Assembly (NCBI RefSeq): GCF_024585165.1
Contig: NZ_CP029008.1
Span: forward strand, 3,286,001 to 3,350,000
DNA: 64,000 nt
Direction of reading: 5' to 3'
Source of the DNA: Bradyrhizobium sp. WBOS07
Lineage (GTDB): Bacteria; Pseudomonadota; Alphaproteobacteria; Rhizobiales; Xanthobacteraceae
The notes under the pieces: model-generated
What the model was told of the DNA's origin: nothing
Databases searched by the model: none
What the model saw: the letters and a program-made list of their open reading frames with translations, nothing else
Shown: piece after piece, positions 15,597 to 25,228 of the stretch
Layout: each line of letters begins with the position of its first letter
Position numbering within the stretch: the stretch's first letter is position 1
Program-made: the position numbers and the translations under genes

Positions 15597-15847
15597 GGTG
15601 GTCTCCTCTTGGAAGGATCTCGAGGCGGCACCCTCTCGCCTACCCTTCGATCGTAGGCCAGAACCTAGGGGCGAGGCACTGAACCCAGTCTGAAGCCCCT
15701 TGCAGGCTCCCGTTCATCTCGATGACGAGCTTGTCATCTGCATCCGGGCGAGCAGATGGTGCGAAGCGGGAATGTTTCTGCGGGACGGGTGTTTCGGTCT
15801 TCGGGCAATCGTGTAGGATCGCCAAGTTCCATACGGGAGAATTTTAG

Positions 15848-16390
15848 ATGCGCAGACTCTCAATGCTTGTCATGCCGGGACTGGTCGCCATGTCGCTGGC
15901 GGCCGCACCGGTGCTGTCCAGCGCCTATGCCGCGGGCGGCGACTCCCCTTCGCCGCCGCCGAGCTCGGACTCATCGACCAAGAAGGGCAAGAAGAAGAGC
16001 TCTTCCGTCAACGACCCCAAATTCCTCGCCGCCTATCGCACCGCCTACACCGCGATCTACGACAACCACGACTACACCGGCGCGATCGGCCAGCTGAAGT
16101 CGTTGAAGCGCGACGACGTCGCCGACGTCGCCAATCTGATCGGCTACTCCTATCGCAAGCTCGGCGACTACCAGTCGTCGAAGCTCTATTACGAGCTGGC
16201 GCTGAAGGACGATCCGAACCACGTCCGCACCTGGCAATATTACGGCCTCTGGCAGCTCGAACAGGGCAACCGCGAACAGGCGCAGTATCACCTGAACAAA
16301 ATCGCCTCGCTCGCCGGCACCGACAGCTCCGAATATCGCTCGCTTGCGGCTGCGCTCGACAAGCCGACCGGCGCGACGCTCGTGTACTGA
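15848..16390 (+). CDS. Exported TPR-repeat protein
   Basis: A 180-residue precursor: signal peptide (VAMSLAAAPVLSSAYA), Ser/Pro/Lys-rich linker, then about three tetratricopeptide-like helix pairs (FLAAYRTAYTAIYDNHDYTGAIGQL, split; LIGYSYRKLGDYQSSKLYYELAL; YYGLWQLEQGNREQAQYHL). TPRs mediate protein-protein contacts, here in the periplasm. GGGAG precedes the ATG and a perfect hairpin terminator follows. Partner unknown. Confidence 0.8.
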   Translation: MRRLSMLVMPGLVAMSLAAAPVLSSAYAAGGDSPSPPPSSDSSTKKGKKKSSSVNDPKFLAAYRTAYTAIYDNHDYTGAIGQLKSLKRDDVADVANLIGYSYRKLGDYQSSKLYYELALKDDPNHVRTWQYYGLWQLEQGNREQAQYHLNKIASLAGTDSSEYRSLAAALDKPTGATLVY

Positions 16391-16413
16391 CGACATCGCA
16401 ACTTCATGAGGCG

Positions 16414-16444
16414 AACGGGCACAACCTTCCGGGTTGTGCCCGTT
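16414..16444 (+). terminator. Intrinsic terminator after TPR gene
   Basis: Perfect 13-bp arms AACGGGCACAACC (16414-16426) and its complement (16432-16444) with a 5-nt loop, 23 bp beyond the stop codon. Confidence 0.85.
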
Positions 16445-16494
16445 CCGCTTTCTCGGCTAGCCTCTCGCACCAATCCCCGCAAACCGGTAGCGCA

Positions 16495-17880
16495 ATGGAC
16501 AAGTGGCTGCGATCCGCGATCGACTACGTCGGCTCCTGGATCGAATTCCAACTGACGACAATCCAGCAGCCAGGCGTCATGGTCGCATTCGCCCATCGCG
16601 GCGAGATCGTCGCCGAGCATGCATTCGGCCTTTCCAACCTCGACACCGGCGAGAAGCTCACCCCGCGCCACCGCTTCCGCATCGCCTCCCATTCCAAGAG
16701 CTTCACCGCGGCCGGCATCATGAAGCTGCGCGAGCAGCGCAAGCTCCGGCTCGACGATACGATCGGCCAGTATGTCGGCGGCCTGCATCCGCGCGTTGCC
16801 GAGACGACGATCGCGCAGGTGCTGTCGCACAGCGCGGGGCTGACGCGCGACGGCGTCGATTCCGGCCAGTTCATCGATCGTCGCCCCTACCTCGACGCGA
16901 ACGAGCTGCTCGCGGAATTGAAGCTACCGACCGCGATCGAGGCCGGCACCCGCTTCAAATATTCCAATCATGGCTTTGGCCTGCTCGGCCTCGTCATCGA
17001 AGCGGTGACGGAGCAGCCCTACTCGGTCTGGATCAAGCGCGAGATCATCGGGCCCGCGGGCCTGCGCGAGACCGAGCCGGACGCGCCGCTTCCCAAGGGC
17101 GCCTCCTTCGCGCGCGGCCACACACGAAAGGTTCCGCTGGGCGAACGCTGCGTGATCCCCGGAGACAATCCGGCGCAGGCGATGGCTTCGGCCGCCGGCT
17201 TCGTTGCCACCGCCGGCGACACCGCGCGCTTCTTCGCGCAGCTTGCGCCCAATGCGAGGAAGAGCGTGCTCTCCGTCGCTAGCCGCCGCGAGATGACGCG
17301 GCATCACTGGCGCATCCCGCAGAGCTTCGAGGGCTATTACGGCCTCGGCGTCAATGCCGGCAAGACCGACGGCTGGGACTGGTTCGGCCATAGCGGCGGC
17401 TTTCAGGGCTACATCTCGCGGACCTGCGCGATCCCGGCTTGCGAGCTTTCGATCAGCATCCTGAGCAACTCCATCGACGGCGCGGCGCCGTTCTGGATGG
17501 ACGGCGCCATGCAGATCCTGCGCGTCTTCAAGACCCGCGGCGCACCCGACCGCCGCCTGCGCGACTGGACCGGCCGCTGGTGGACGATCTGGGGCGCGAC
17601 CGACCTCGTTGCCGCGGGCAACCGCGTGCTGGTCGCCAATCCGCAGTTCAACAATCCGTTCATGGATGCCGCCGAGATCGAGGTCACCGGCCGCGACACC
17701 GGCAAGCTCGCCTGGGCTGCCGGCTATTCCAGCCATGGCGAGCCGGTGCGCCGGATCCGCGACAGGCGCGGCAAGGTCAGTGACATCTGGATCGCCGGTG
17801 CGAATGTGAAGCCGGAGCGCGTCGTGGCAAAGGAGATTGCGCGCCGCTATCCGCCGCGCAAGCGACGGCCTACTCCCTGA
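16495..17880 (+). CDS. Serine hydrolase, beta-lactamase/penicillin-binding (class C-like) family
   Basis: A 461-residue protein with the serine beta-lactamase-like fold. The SxxK motif is S65-H-S-K68. The YxN motif is in FKYSNHGF. A C-terminal beta-domain follows a WFGHSGGFQGY segment that occupies the KTG position. No signal peptide is evident, so it may be cytosolic. Such enzymes include esterases, D-aminopeptidases and 6-aminohexanoate-dimer hydrolases; the substrate is open. The 3' end overlaps the convergent S10 peptidase by 11 bp. Confidence 0.82.
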   Translation: MDKWLRSAIDYVGSWIEFQLTTIQQPGVMVAFAHRGEIVAEHAFGLSNLDTGEKLTPRHRFRIASHSKSFTAAGIMKLREQRKLRLDDTIGQYVGGLHPRVAETTIAQVLSHSAGLTRDGVDSGQFIDRRPYLDANELLAELKLPTAIEAGTRFKYSNHGFGLLGLVIEAVTEQPYSVWIKREIIGPAGLRETEPDAPLPKGASFARGHTRKVPLGERCVIPGDNPAQAMASAAGFVATAGDTARFFAQLAPNARKSVLSVASRREMTRHHWRIPQSFEGYYGLGVNAGKTDGWDWFGHSGGFQGYISRTCAIPACELSISILSNSIDGAAPFWMDGAMQILRVFKTRGAPDRRLRDWTGRWWTIWGATDLVAAGNRVLVANPQFNNPFMDAAEIEVTGRDTGKLAWAAGYSSHGEPVRRIRDRRGKVSDIWIAGANVKPERVVAKEIARRYPPRKRRPTP

Positions 17881-19435
17881 TCAATCGCTCGACCTCGCTG
17901 CGCAACGCCTGCCGCGAGCCGCCCTGCGAATAGAACATATGGCCGCCGGGATAGACCACGAACTTGACGCGCTGCGTCACGAAGGCGGGCAGTTGATCGA
18001 TCACCCGCTTGGTTCCGAAATAGGGCGTGGCAAGATCGAACAGGCCGTGCGTGACCAGCACGTTCAGCTTGGCATCGGTGGCAAGGATCTGGCGCAGCTC
18101 GGACACCGATTGCGGCGGGTTGATGCCGCGGCCGAAATCCCAGTGACCTTCCACACTGCCGTTCAGGACCTCATAGGAGCCGTCGGGCCGCCAGTTGAGC
18201 TTGCGCGTGAGCACGTCGACCGCAGCGCTCGTCAGCGGCGCCTGGAGCGCATCGCCCGAGGGGTCGCCGAAGCGCGAGCTGCTGGAATCCGGATAGGGAT
18301 CGAAGCCGCGCACGGAGCCGTCGTAGCGTCCCGTCACCTTGCCGTTCTTGCGGTCGAACTCGCGGCGGAATTCGCCGACGTCGAAGCGCCCGGCGAGGCG
18401 GCGGCTCACCGCCTGGTCGATGCCGGTGAGCTCGGCGACCTTGTCGGCCAGACGATTGGTGGCCTCCTTGTCAGCCTCGCCCTTGACGAGGTCGGCCAGG
18501 AATTCGCCGCGCGCGTAGGCCTCGACGTCGGCGAGATCGGCACGCTTGACCGGCCCTTTGGCTTCGCGCGCCACCGCGACATAGCTCGGCAGCGTCGCGA
18601 CATATTGCAGAAGGCTGGTGCCGGTGAACTCGCGGAAATCCAGGAGCGGCGACACCAGGATCAAGCCGCGCACGCCGATGCCGTGCTGGAGCTGCAACTG
18701 GCGCACGACCTTCGGGCCGCGGATGCCGCCATAGCTCTCGCCGGCGACGTATTTCGGCGACGTCAGCCGCTCGTGCTTTTCGAGCCAGCGCCGGATCACC
18801 AGCGCGATCGAATTGGCATCGCCATCCACGGAGTAGAAGGATTTTCGCGCGTCTTCGCCGCTCGCAATGAAGCGGCTGTAGCCGGTGCTGACGGGATCGA
18901 TGAAGACGAGGTCGGTGAAGTCGAGCCAGGTCTCCGCGTTCGGCTTCACCTCGGGCGAGGCCGACGGCGACAGCGCATCGCCATCGAACGGCAGCCGCCA
19001 AGGACCGGCCGCGCCGAACTGGAGCCATGCCGAGGACGCCCCGGGTCCGCCGTTGAACAGGAACGTGACCGGGCGCGTGGCGCGGTCGGCGCCGTCGAGC
19101 TGGTAGGACGTATAGGCGATGTCGGCCAGCGGCTCGCCCTTGCCGTCGAACACGCGAATGGAGCCGGCGGTCGCCGCGAAGCTGAGGGTGCGGCCGGGCA
19201 GCTCCAGCGTCTGCTTCGTGGTCGAATCCGGCGGGAGACGGTGCGTCTCGGCCGGGGACGAACTCTGCGGCCCGCTTTGCGCAGCGCTGCCGCGCCCGCC
19301 CTTCTGTCCGGCCGGCGCGGTCATCTCGGCGCGCGGCTGCGGCGGATCCTCCGCGCGCACAACACTTGCGCATGCGACTACCGCAACAGCCAGTACGAGC
19401 CCGCTTCGTCGCAGCCTCGGCAAGATCGTGGGCAT
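17870..19435 (-). CDS. Exported serine carboxypeptidase, peptidase family S10
   Basis: A 521-residue precursor with a signal peptide ([17 protein letters not shown]) and a Pro/Gln-rich linker. The S10 alpha/beta-hydrolase domain shows NGGPGASS (oxyanion region), the nucleophile in AGESYGG, an aspartate in [12 protein letters not shown] and the histidine in YPGGHMFY. It should remove C-terminal residues in the periplasm. The frame continues to 19486, but ATG 19435 begins the signal peptide. Convergent with the preceding serine hydrolase. Confidence 0.88.
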   Translation of the reverse strand: MPTILPRLRRSGLVLAVAVVACASVVRAEDPPQPRAEMTAPAGQKGGRGSAAQSGPQSSSPAETHRLPPDSTTKQTLELPGRTLSFAATAGSIRVFDGKGEPLADIAYTSYQLDGADRATRPVTFLFNGGPGASSAWLQFGAAGPWRLPFDGDALSPSASPEVKPNAETWLDFTDLVFIDPVSTGYSRFIASGEDARKSFYSVDGDANSIALVIRRWLEKHERLTSPKYVAGESYGGIRGPKVVRQLQLQHGIGVRGLILVSPLLDFREFTGTSLLQYVATLPSYVAVAREAKGPVKRADLADVEAYARGEFLADLVKGEADKEATNRLADKVAELTGIDQAVSRRLAGRFDVGEFRREFDRKNGKVTGRYDGSVRGFDPYPDSSSSRFGDPSGDALQAPLTSAAVDVLTRKLNWRPDGSYEVLNGSVEGHWDFGRGINPPQSVSELRQILATDAKLNVLVTHGLFDLATPYFGTKRVIDQLPAFVTQRVKFVVYPGGHMFYSQGGSRQALRSEVERLIRE

Positions 19436-19676
19436 GATCGTTCTCCCTGCCCGGCTGTCATCGCCGGGCCGCATTGAAGCTAGCAAGAAATTGCGACCGT
19501 TTGCGGATCACGGCCGATGGCGCATTCCCACCGGGCTCAAATCAACCCGTTTTGTTCTCTGGACCGACAATCGCTCGTTTGCCTTGAAGGACGGTCATCC
19601 TCGACAATGTAGCCAAACCTCGTATAGACGAGCCCGGCGGAACTTCCTCCAGCCAGCGGCCGTGTCCGACAAGCCA

Positions 19677-20456
19677 ATGACCAAGCCCCAGCGATACGAC
19701 CGGATCGCCTTCGTCGCCAGCTCGAGCAACGAGGCGCAGGCCGCCTTCGGCCAACTCACCAGGGACTATGGCAATTGCGACCCCAAGGACGCCGATGTCG
19801 TGGTCGCGCTCGGCGGCGACGGGCTGATGCTGCAGACGCTGCACCAGAACATGCGCACGGGAAAGCCGATCTACGGGATGCATCGCGGCACCGTCGGCTT
19901 CCTGATGAACGAATATTCGACCCACGATTTGCGCGCGCGGCTCGAGGCTGCGCATGAATCCGAGATCAATCCGCTTCTGATGCGCGCGACCGACGTCAAC
20001 GACCGCGTCCACCTGCACCACGCCATCAACGAGGTCGCCCTGTTCCGGCAGACCTACCAGGCCGCACGCCTGCGGATCATGATCGACGAGCGCGAGCGCA
20101 TGCCCGAGCTGATCGCCGACGGCATCATGGTGGCAACGCCGGCGGGCTCCACCGCCTATAATCTGTCCGCTCAGGGTCCGATCCTGCCGATCAACGCGGC
20201 GCTGCTGGCACTGACGCCGATCAGCGCCTTTCGTCCGCGGCGCTGGCGCGGCGCCCTGCTGCCCAACACGGCCTATGTCGTCATCGAGGTGCTGGAGGGC
20301 GACAAGCGACCGGTGGCCGCGGTCGCCGACCACGACGAAGTGCGCGACGTCCGCCGGGTCGAGGTCCTGTCCGACAAGACGATCTCGATGCGCATGCTGT
20401 TCGACCCCGGCCACAGCCTGGAAGAGCGCATCCTGCGCGAGCAGTTCGGCTACTAG
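19677..20456 (+). CDS. nadK: NAD kinase
   Basis: A 259-residue enzyme that phosphorylates NAD to NADP. The GGDG motif (residues 46-49, in [13 protein letters not shown]), the NE element in [11 protein letters not shown], and the Gly/Ser-rich [18 protein letters not shown] substrate loop are all present. The frame is open over 550 bp upstream, but ATG 19677 gives standard length and begins directly before the first beta strand. It is transcribed 100 bp upstream of the response-regulator gene in the same direction. Confidence 0.95.
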   Translation: MTKPQRYDRIAFVASSSNEAQAAFGQLTRDYGNCDPKDADVVVALGGDGLMLQTLHQNMRTGKPIYGMHRGTVGFLMNEYSTHDLRARLEAAHESEINPLLMRATDVNDRVHLHHAINEVALFRQTYQAARLRIMIDERERMPELIADGIMVATPAGSTAYNLSAQGPILPINAALLALTPISAFRPRRWRGALLPNTAYVVIEVLEGDKRPVAAVADHDEVRDVRRVEVLSDKTISMRMLFDPGHSLEERILREQFGY

Positions 20457-20556
20457 AACCACCTCGCGGGCCGCCGCCGCAGCCGCGGCCGCAACCCTTC
20501 GTTAACCTCCGGCGCGATATGGTTAACGAAGGTTGACCGCTTTTGGCCCGGGCGTC

Positions 20557-21102
20557 ATGTTTCGTATCGACTTCAACAAGCTGCGCTTCCTCGTCTGCGA
20601 CGACAATCCGCACATGCGCCGCATCCTGCGGACGCTGCTGCATTCCTTCGGCGCGCGCGAAGTCTATGAGGCCGAGGACGGCGCCACGGCGCTGGAGATG
20701 TACAGCCATTACGTGCCCGACATCGTCATCACCGACTGGGCGATGCCGATCTTCGACGGGCTCGAGCTCGCGCAGATGATCCGGCAGCCGGAATCCAAGG
20801 GCAACCCTTACGCGCCGATCATCATGCTGACCGGCCATTCCGAGAAACGTCGCGTCACCGTGGCGCGCGATGCCGGCGTCACCGAATTCCTGGCCAAGCC
20901 GATCTCGGCCAAGGGGCTCTATCAGCGCATCCTCAACGTGGTCGCCAATCCCCGCCCCTTCATCAAGACCAAGACCTATTTCGGGCCGGACCGGCGCCGC
21001 AACACCAATTCCGCCTATATGGGTCCCGAGCGCCGCGTCGGCGAAAAGCACGAGGTGCTGCAGCAGCCCTCGCTGCTCGACAAGGCCCGCTCCAGCATCT
21101 AG
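20557..21102 (+). CDS. CheY-like response regulator with basic C-terminal extension
   Basis: A 181-residue single receiver domain. Acidic pocket Asp15/Asp16, phospho-acceptor Asp60 (IVITDWAMP), Thr92 (LTGHS) and Lys114 (LAKP) are all present. After the receiver a ~45-residue tail carries two similar motifs, GPDRRR and GPERR. No output domain. The neighbouring Hpt gene starts 29 bp downstream, so the two probably form one phosphorelay module. The in-frame start at 20533 is less likely than ATG 20557. Confidence 0.85.
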   Translation: MFRIDFNKLRFLVCDDNPHMRRILRTLLHSFGAREVYEAEDGATALEMYSHYVPDIVITDWAMPIFDGLELAQMIRQPESKGNPYAPIIMLTGHSEKRRVTVARDAGVTEFLAKPISAKGLYQRILNVVANPRPFIKTKTYFGPDRRRNTNSAYMGPERRVGEKHEVLQQPSLLDKARSSI

Positions 21103-21131
21103 CGCAGGCGTCTTCAGGCGAGGCAGAAATC

Positions 21132-21710
21132 ATGGCGAAGAACAGCGCAAAGGATATCGAGGTCAAGGCCTTCGCCACACACCAGATCATCACGCAGCCC
21201 AACCCGCTGCGCAAGGTTCTGCGCCGCGTCGACGAGAAGGACCTGGACGATCCGGTCGGCCGCGCCGAGCAGGCGCTCGCGGGTCTTTCCGGCGAGTTCA
21301 AGGACTGGATGACGACCGAGGTCAACCGTCTGTCGGCCGCCTATGTCGCCATCCGCAATGACGCCTTCACCAAGGAAAGGCGCGACGAGCTGTTTCACGC
21401 CGCTCACGACATCAAGGGTGACGCCGTGACGTTCGGCTATCCGGCCGCGGCGGGAATCGCCGAGAGCCTGTGCCGCGTCATCGAGCACGCGCCTGACCTG
21501 GCAAAGGTCCCGGCCGAGCTGTTCACGCACCACATCAACGCCATCCTCGCCATCGTGCACGAGAGCACCAGGCTCGACAGCATCAGCGTCTCCTCCGAGC
21601 TCAGCCGCCGCCTGCGCAAGATCGCCGACGACTATCTCGCGCACGTCAACCGCGACCGCCCCGAGCATCTCGAGGTGATCCTGGCGCCGAGCATCGTGCC
21701 GGGAGAGTAA
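21132..21710 (+). CDS. Hpt-domain phosphotransfer protein
   Basis: A 192-residue helical protein. The segment LFHAAHDIKGDAVTFGYP matches the Hpt phosphorylation site, with His92 as likely acceptor and the KG pair at 95-96. The flanking helices are longer than in a minimal Hpt. It follows a receiver-domain gene in an apparent operon, so it probably passes phosphate to or from that receiver. No kinase gene is present nearby. Confidence 0.78.
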   Translation: MAKNSAKDIEVKAFATHQIITQPNPLRKVLRRVDEKDLDDPVGRAEQALAGLSGEFKDWMTTEVNRLSAAYVAIRNDAFTKERRDELFHAAHDIKGDAVTFGYPAAAGIAESLCRVIEHAPDLAKVPAELFTHHINAILAIVHESTRLDSISVSSELSRRLRKIADDYLAHVNRDRPEHLEVILAPSIVPGE

Positions 21711-21727
21711 GGCCTCCCGCTCTCTCC

Positions 21728-21766
21728 CCGTCATTACGAGCAGCACTTGCGACGAAGCAATGACGG
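21728..21766. repeat. Short inverted repeat, rhizobial intergenic type
   Basis: CCGTCATT (21728-21735) and AATGACGG (21759-21766) bracket a 23-bp centre just downstream of the Hpt gene. Similar CGTCATT-type hairpins are dispersed in Bradyrhizobium intergenic DNA. Confidence 0.6.
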
Positions 21767-21805
21767 TGGCTGGAGGCCCGGCTCCATCATTGCGATCAGT
21801 TTCGT

Positions 21806-21893
21806 AGGGTGGGCAAAGCGAAGCGTGCCCACGATTCATCCCGGATCAAACTGAGAGGCGGTGGGCACGGCGCTTTGCGCCTTTGCCCACCCT
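21806..21893. repeat. REP-like palindromic element
   Basis: The left part reads agggtgggcaaagcg then aagcgtgcccac (to 21832). The right part (21861-21893) is its near-complement with an extra internal segment. Together they form a long hairpin typical of dispersed rhizobial REP/RPE elements. The remaining 21894-22144 sequence has no gene I can support. Confidence 0.7.
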
Positions 21894-22144
21894 GTACCCT
21901 TCTGGCGTTCGGAGGCCAGTCAGTTGGTGTAGGCTGGTCGGCCGGGCCGATCCGCCGGGAGCCGCCTTGCCCACCTGTGCCTTGAGCACCGACGTAGGAC
22001 CCGCGCCCCAGCCGCTGTCCAGGATGCCATCGGCACCGGCGTAGCCGGCGCGAAGCGTCCTGGACTGCGGTGAGCACCGCGCTACCCTGGTTCACCAAGG
22101 CACGAAAGCTCTTGACCAAGGCTAGGAGGTCCTACGGCATCGCG

Positions 22145-23311
22145 CTATGCCGCGATCAGATCGTCGTAGGCGTCCTCGTCCGCGATCAGCTCGTCGCAGA
22201 ACAGCCGCGCCTCTTCGCGGGCCGATTCCGTGGCGAAGCGGCGCAGCAGGACCATCAGCGGCTCGGTGGCGCCGCGGTCGGTCTCGCAATGGGTGAGCAC
22301 GCGCTCGACCATGCGGCGGCGCAGCCGTGCCGCGCCGTCGTCGCTGTCGACAAAGCCCTGCTCGTGGCAGGCATCGAGCGCGACCTGGAACGCCGCAAAC
22401 GTCGTCTCGGGCAGCCCGGCGCGCCTAAGCAGCGCATGCAGGCTGTTGCCGCCGCGGTCGTGCAGCAGCGCGGTAACACGCGCCAGCGGCAGATCGGCAA
22501 GCTCGGCCAGCGCCGCGTCGAACAGACCGAGATTGCTCGACAACAGCGCGCGCAGGATCAGGCCGGCGGTCAGCTGGCCCGTGACGCGCAGATGATGCAC
22601 AAGGCCCTGCATGTCCTCGCCGCGCGAGCGCGCCGCGATGTTGATGGTGGAGCGGTCGCGCGCCTCGATCGTGATGCGATCGGCACGGTCGGCGCTCAGC
22701 CAGTTCCGCGCCACGACGAATTGTGCCAGCGTCTCGGAGAGTTTGGCCACCAGCGCGGCGCGGGTTGCGGACGGCAGGTCATCCAGCACCAGCATCGCCT
22801 CGCGGATCGCCGCGAGATGGCCGTGGCGCTCGACGATGCGATTCCAGGAGAACGGCGCAAGCTCGGCATGGGGATTTTCGATCAGCTCCAGCGCGGCCGC
22901 CGCACAGCCGACTTCGGCGATGGCGGCGCAGACCGAGACCGGCAGCGCGATGCGGCGCGCGACCGCGCATTGCACCTCGTCATTGCCGGTTGCGACGATG
23001 TCGACGAGATCGGCGTCGATCAGCAGCGGGGAATGTTCGAGCACCGGCAGTGCGACGCTCGGCTGGTCCGCCGACAGCGCCCGCACGATCGATGCCGGCG
23101 CGTCCGGACTGCGCGCAAAGGCCTCGGCCATCGCCTGCCGCACCAAGGGCGAGGCATCGTCGAGCTGCATCAACAGCGCGCCTTCGGCGGCGATGCGGTC
23201 CTCTGTCGAAAGGTCTGAGATCAGCCAGGCCCGGGCCAACGCCCGCGTTGCCTCGGCCCGCTCGCCGGCGGACGCCGTCCTGATCCAATTAATGAACTGC
23301 CGAACAATCAT
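22145..23311 (-). CDS. DUF2336 domain-containing protein
   Basis: A 388-residue all-helical protein made of HEAT-like repeats. The N-terminus (ALARAWLISDLSTEDRIAAEGALLMQLDDAS, split) resembles the start of the DUF2336 family common in Rhizobiales. It contains DLVDIVATGNDEVQCAVARR and a C-terminal acidic end (DELIADEDAYDDLIAA). Function unknown; helical repeats suggest a scaffold. No partner gene is adjacent. Confidence 0.8.
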   Translation of the reverse strand: MIVRQFINWIRTASAGERAEATRALARAWLISDLSTEDRIAAEGALLMQLDDASPLVRQAMAEAFARSPDAPASIVRALSADQPSVALPVLEHSPLLIDADLVDIVATGNDEVQCAVARRIALPVSVCAAIAEVGCAAAALELIENPHAELAPFSWNRIVERHGHLAAIREAMLVLDDLPSATRAALVAKLSETLAQFVVARNWLSADRADRITIEARDRSTINIAARSRGEDMQGLVHHLRVTGQLTAGLILRALLSSNLGLFDAALAELADLPLARVTALLHDRGGNSLHALLRRAGLPETTFAAFQVALDACHEQGFVDSDDGAARLRRRMVERVLTHCETDRGATEPLMVLLRRFATESAREEARLFCDELIADEDAYDDLIAA

Positions 23312-23454
23312 GCTGCTTCCGGCTTACACAACAAACGAAAAGGGTGACGGCTCGTCACCTGCAACACAAAATAAACCACGACGCTTAACAAAGCGTTCAC
23401 CATAACTGGCTGGTTTTATTGAGGATTTGTTAAGGGAGAGAATGGCCACGCTCT

Positions 23455-23597
23455 CGTGCCCCGGACGCAGCGCATCACGTCAGTGATGCGCTGCTGAGCC
23501 GGGGCCCAGAATCTTCGACAGCAATGTGTGCGGCAGCATGGGTCCCGGCTCTGCGGCGCATCGCTCACGCGCTGCGCCTTGTCCGGGACACGAGACC
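23455..23597. repeat. RPE-type composite palindromic repeat (copy A)
   Basis: Starts with CCCCGGACGCAGCGC and ends near the complementary TGTCCGGGACACGAG. Contains a perfect 12-bp inverted repeat (23467-23478 / 23483-23494) and a second hairpin around GGGTCCCGGCTCTGCG. Similar in layout to copy B at 41353-41484. Fills the gap between DUF2336 and the transglycosylase gene. Confidence 0.75.
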
Positions 23598-23603
23598 AGG
23601 TTT

Positions 23604-24620
23604 CTAGCTTGAGAACGTGCCGCTGCGATCGCTGAAGAGATCGAGCGGTTGCGGCGGACGCACGTCGGGCGCAGCTGAGGCGATTGACGTCAGCGAGGCG
23701 TTGTTGCCCCACAATTTCTGCACCGTGGTCGAGACCGGCTGCGTGTCGCCGGGCTGGTAGATCGAGCGGAAGGCCGGTGTGGTCGACGCACTGTCCGCGA
23801 CCGTCGTGGGCGATATCGCACCGACGGGCGTCGCCGCACGTGTATTCGGGAAGGTCTGGAGATAGGCGGCATTGTCGACGATCGGCGCGGTCGGCTGCAC
23901 ACCGTTCGCGCTCGCGACCTCGGTGGTCGACGGCGTGCCGCCATACATCGCCATCGCGCTGCGGGTCACTTTCGAATTCGCCGCGCTGGCATAGCGCGCG
24001 TCCAGCACCGAATAGACCTCCGAGACGCTGCGGGCGCGGCCGTCCCTGGCGTAGAAGATCGAACGGTTGGCGGACGCTGCGTTCGGAAACAGCCGCGCGC
24101 CGACCGCTTGCGGATTGTCCTCGGCATTGGCGATTAGCCTGGCCGCGCCGCCGACGCCCATGAAATGCGCCATGTAGAGCTCGCTGTCGCTCGGCCTGCG
24201 CCCGAGCAGGCCGGTCAGCTTGAAGCCGTTCGACTGCGTCAGCGCCGCCGCCATGCTGGAAGCGGCTTGCGGGTCGTCGCGCAGCTTCATGATCGACCGC
24301 TTCATCGCGGGATCATCGACGGTGTAGCTGCCCGACGACGTCCTGGTGATGGCGTCGGAATAATTGCCGTAGCCGAGCTGCGTGCCGGCCTCCTTCACGG
24401 TGCCGAGCCAGGTCTGGTCGATGAACTGGTAGAGCCCATGCGCAGACGAGGTGGTGGCGCCTGCCGTGGGATTGAAATCCGATTCCATCTTGGCGGTGGT
24501 CAGCATGTACTGGAAGCTGACGCCGGAGATGTTCGAGGCCTGTTTGATCGCACCGGCGACGCGCGCCCGCGCCGGATCGAGACCGGCGGTCTGCGTGGCG
24601 CTGGAAGTGTCGACCGACAT
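23604..24620 (-). CDS. Lytic transglycosylase (SLT domain)
   Basis: A 338-residue protein with a lysozyme-like transglycosylase domain: YMLTTAKMESDFNPTAG carries the catalytic glutamate (Glu46), followed by SSAHGLYQFIDQTWLGTV and a later MAHFMGVGGAARLI. It should cleave peptidoglycan, forming 1,6-anhydromuramyl ends. The C-terminal ~120 residues are Ser/Thr/Pro-rich and probably disordered. ATG 24620 is chosen over 24683. No classical signal peptide is seen, so export route is unclear. Confidence 0.85.
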   Translation of the reverse strand: MSVDTSSATQTAGLDPARARVAGAIKQASNISGVSFQYMLTTAKMESDFNPTAGATTSSAHGLYQFIDQTWLGTVKEAGTQLGYGNYSDAITRTSSGSYTVDDPAMKRSIMKLRDDPQAASSMAAALTQSNGFKLTGLLGRRPSDSELYMAHFMGVGGAARLIANAEDNPQAVGARLFPNAASANRSIFYARDGRARSVSEVYSVLDARYASAANSKVTRSAMAMYGGTPSTTEVASANGVQPTAPIVDNAAYLQTFPNTRAATPVGAISPTTVADSASTTPAFRSIYQPGDTQPVSTTVQKLWGNNASLTSIASAAPDVRPPQPLDLFSDRSGTFSS

Positions 24621-24740
24621 GATGAAGTGCCCGCCCCGCGCGGCGTTGAGCGGCGCCGGCAATTCGGACGCCCGTCGCCTCACCCTCGGACAGGTATGGT
24701 TAATGCGGGGTTAATCCTGGTATCGCCGCCCCACTTCAAG

Positions 24741-24779
24741 TCATTCCTGGGCGCACAGCAGGTGCGAACCCGGAATGAC
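24741..24779. repeat. Short RPE-like hairpin
   Basis: TCATTCC...GGAATGA arms with an inner GCA/TGC pair lie between the transglycosylase and hisI genes; this is a truncated version of the dispersed CATTCCGG-type palindromes. Confidence 0.55.
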
Positions 24780-24781
24780 AG

Positions 24782-25204
24782 TTACTTCCTGTAGACCGCG
24801 TCCGGATCGAACAGCCGCTCCGCATCGGCGAAGACCAGCTTGGCTCCTCCGTCCTCACCCTCGACCTTGCGATAGAAGCACGACCGCCGCCCGGTGTGGC
24901 AGGCAGCCCCGATCTGCTCGACGCGGATCCAGACCGCGTCCTGGTCGCAATCGGTGCGCATTTCGACCACGCGCTGGGTCTGACCCGACGTCTCACCTTT
25001 TCGCCACAAGGCCTTGCGCGAGCGGCTGAAGTACCAGGCCTCGCCGGTCGCGATGGTCTTGCGCAGCGCCTCCTCGTTCATGTGCGCGACCATGAGCACG
25101 TCGCCGGTGGCAACATCGGTGGCGACGACCGTCACCAGCCCGCTGGCATCGAAGCGGGGCCGGAAGGACAGGCCTTCCTCGATCTCATGGGAGTGAGCGG
25201 ACAC
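24782..25204 (-). CDS. hisI: Phosphoribosyl-AMP cyclohydrolase
   Basis: A 140-residue single-domain HisI, opening the adenine ring of PR-AMP in histidine biosynthesis. Zinc/magnesium sites are visible in [13 protein letters not shown] and [15 protein letters not shown], and the substrate region in [22 protein letters not shown]. There is no HisE domain, so PR-ATP pyrophosphohydrolase must be encoded elsewhere. It lies 24 bp downstream of folE in the same direction and is probably cotranscribed. Confidence 0.96.
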   Translation of the reverse strand: MSAHSHEIEEGLSFRPRFDASGLVTVVATDVATGDVLMVAHMNEEALRKTIATGEAWYFSRSRKALWRKGETSGQTQRVVEMRTDCDQDAVWIRVEQIGAACHTGRRSCFYRKVEGEDGGAKLVFADAERLFDPDAVYRK

Positions 25205-25228
25205 GACCTTGCCGATCCATTCGCGAGG

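Noticed and set aside
15640..15825. A 61-codon minus-strand ORF between two exported-protein genes
   Set aside because: It occupies the probable promoter region of both neighbours and lacks coding character.
21796..22119. A minus-strand ORF across the REP element after the Hpt gene
   Set aside because: It spans palindromic repeat DNA and has low-complexity composition without any domain.
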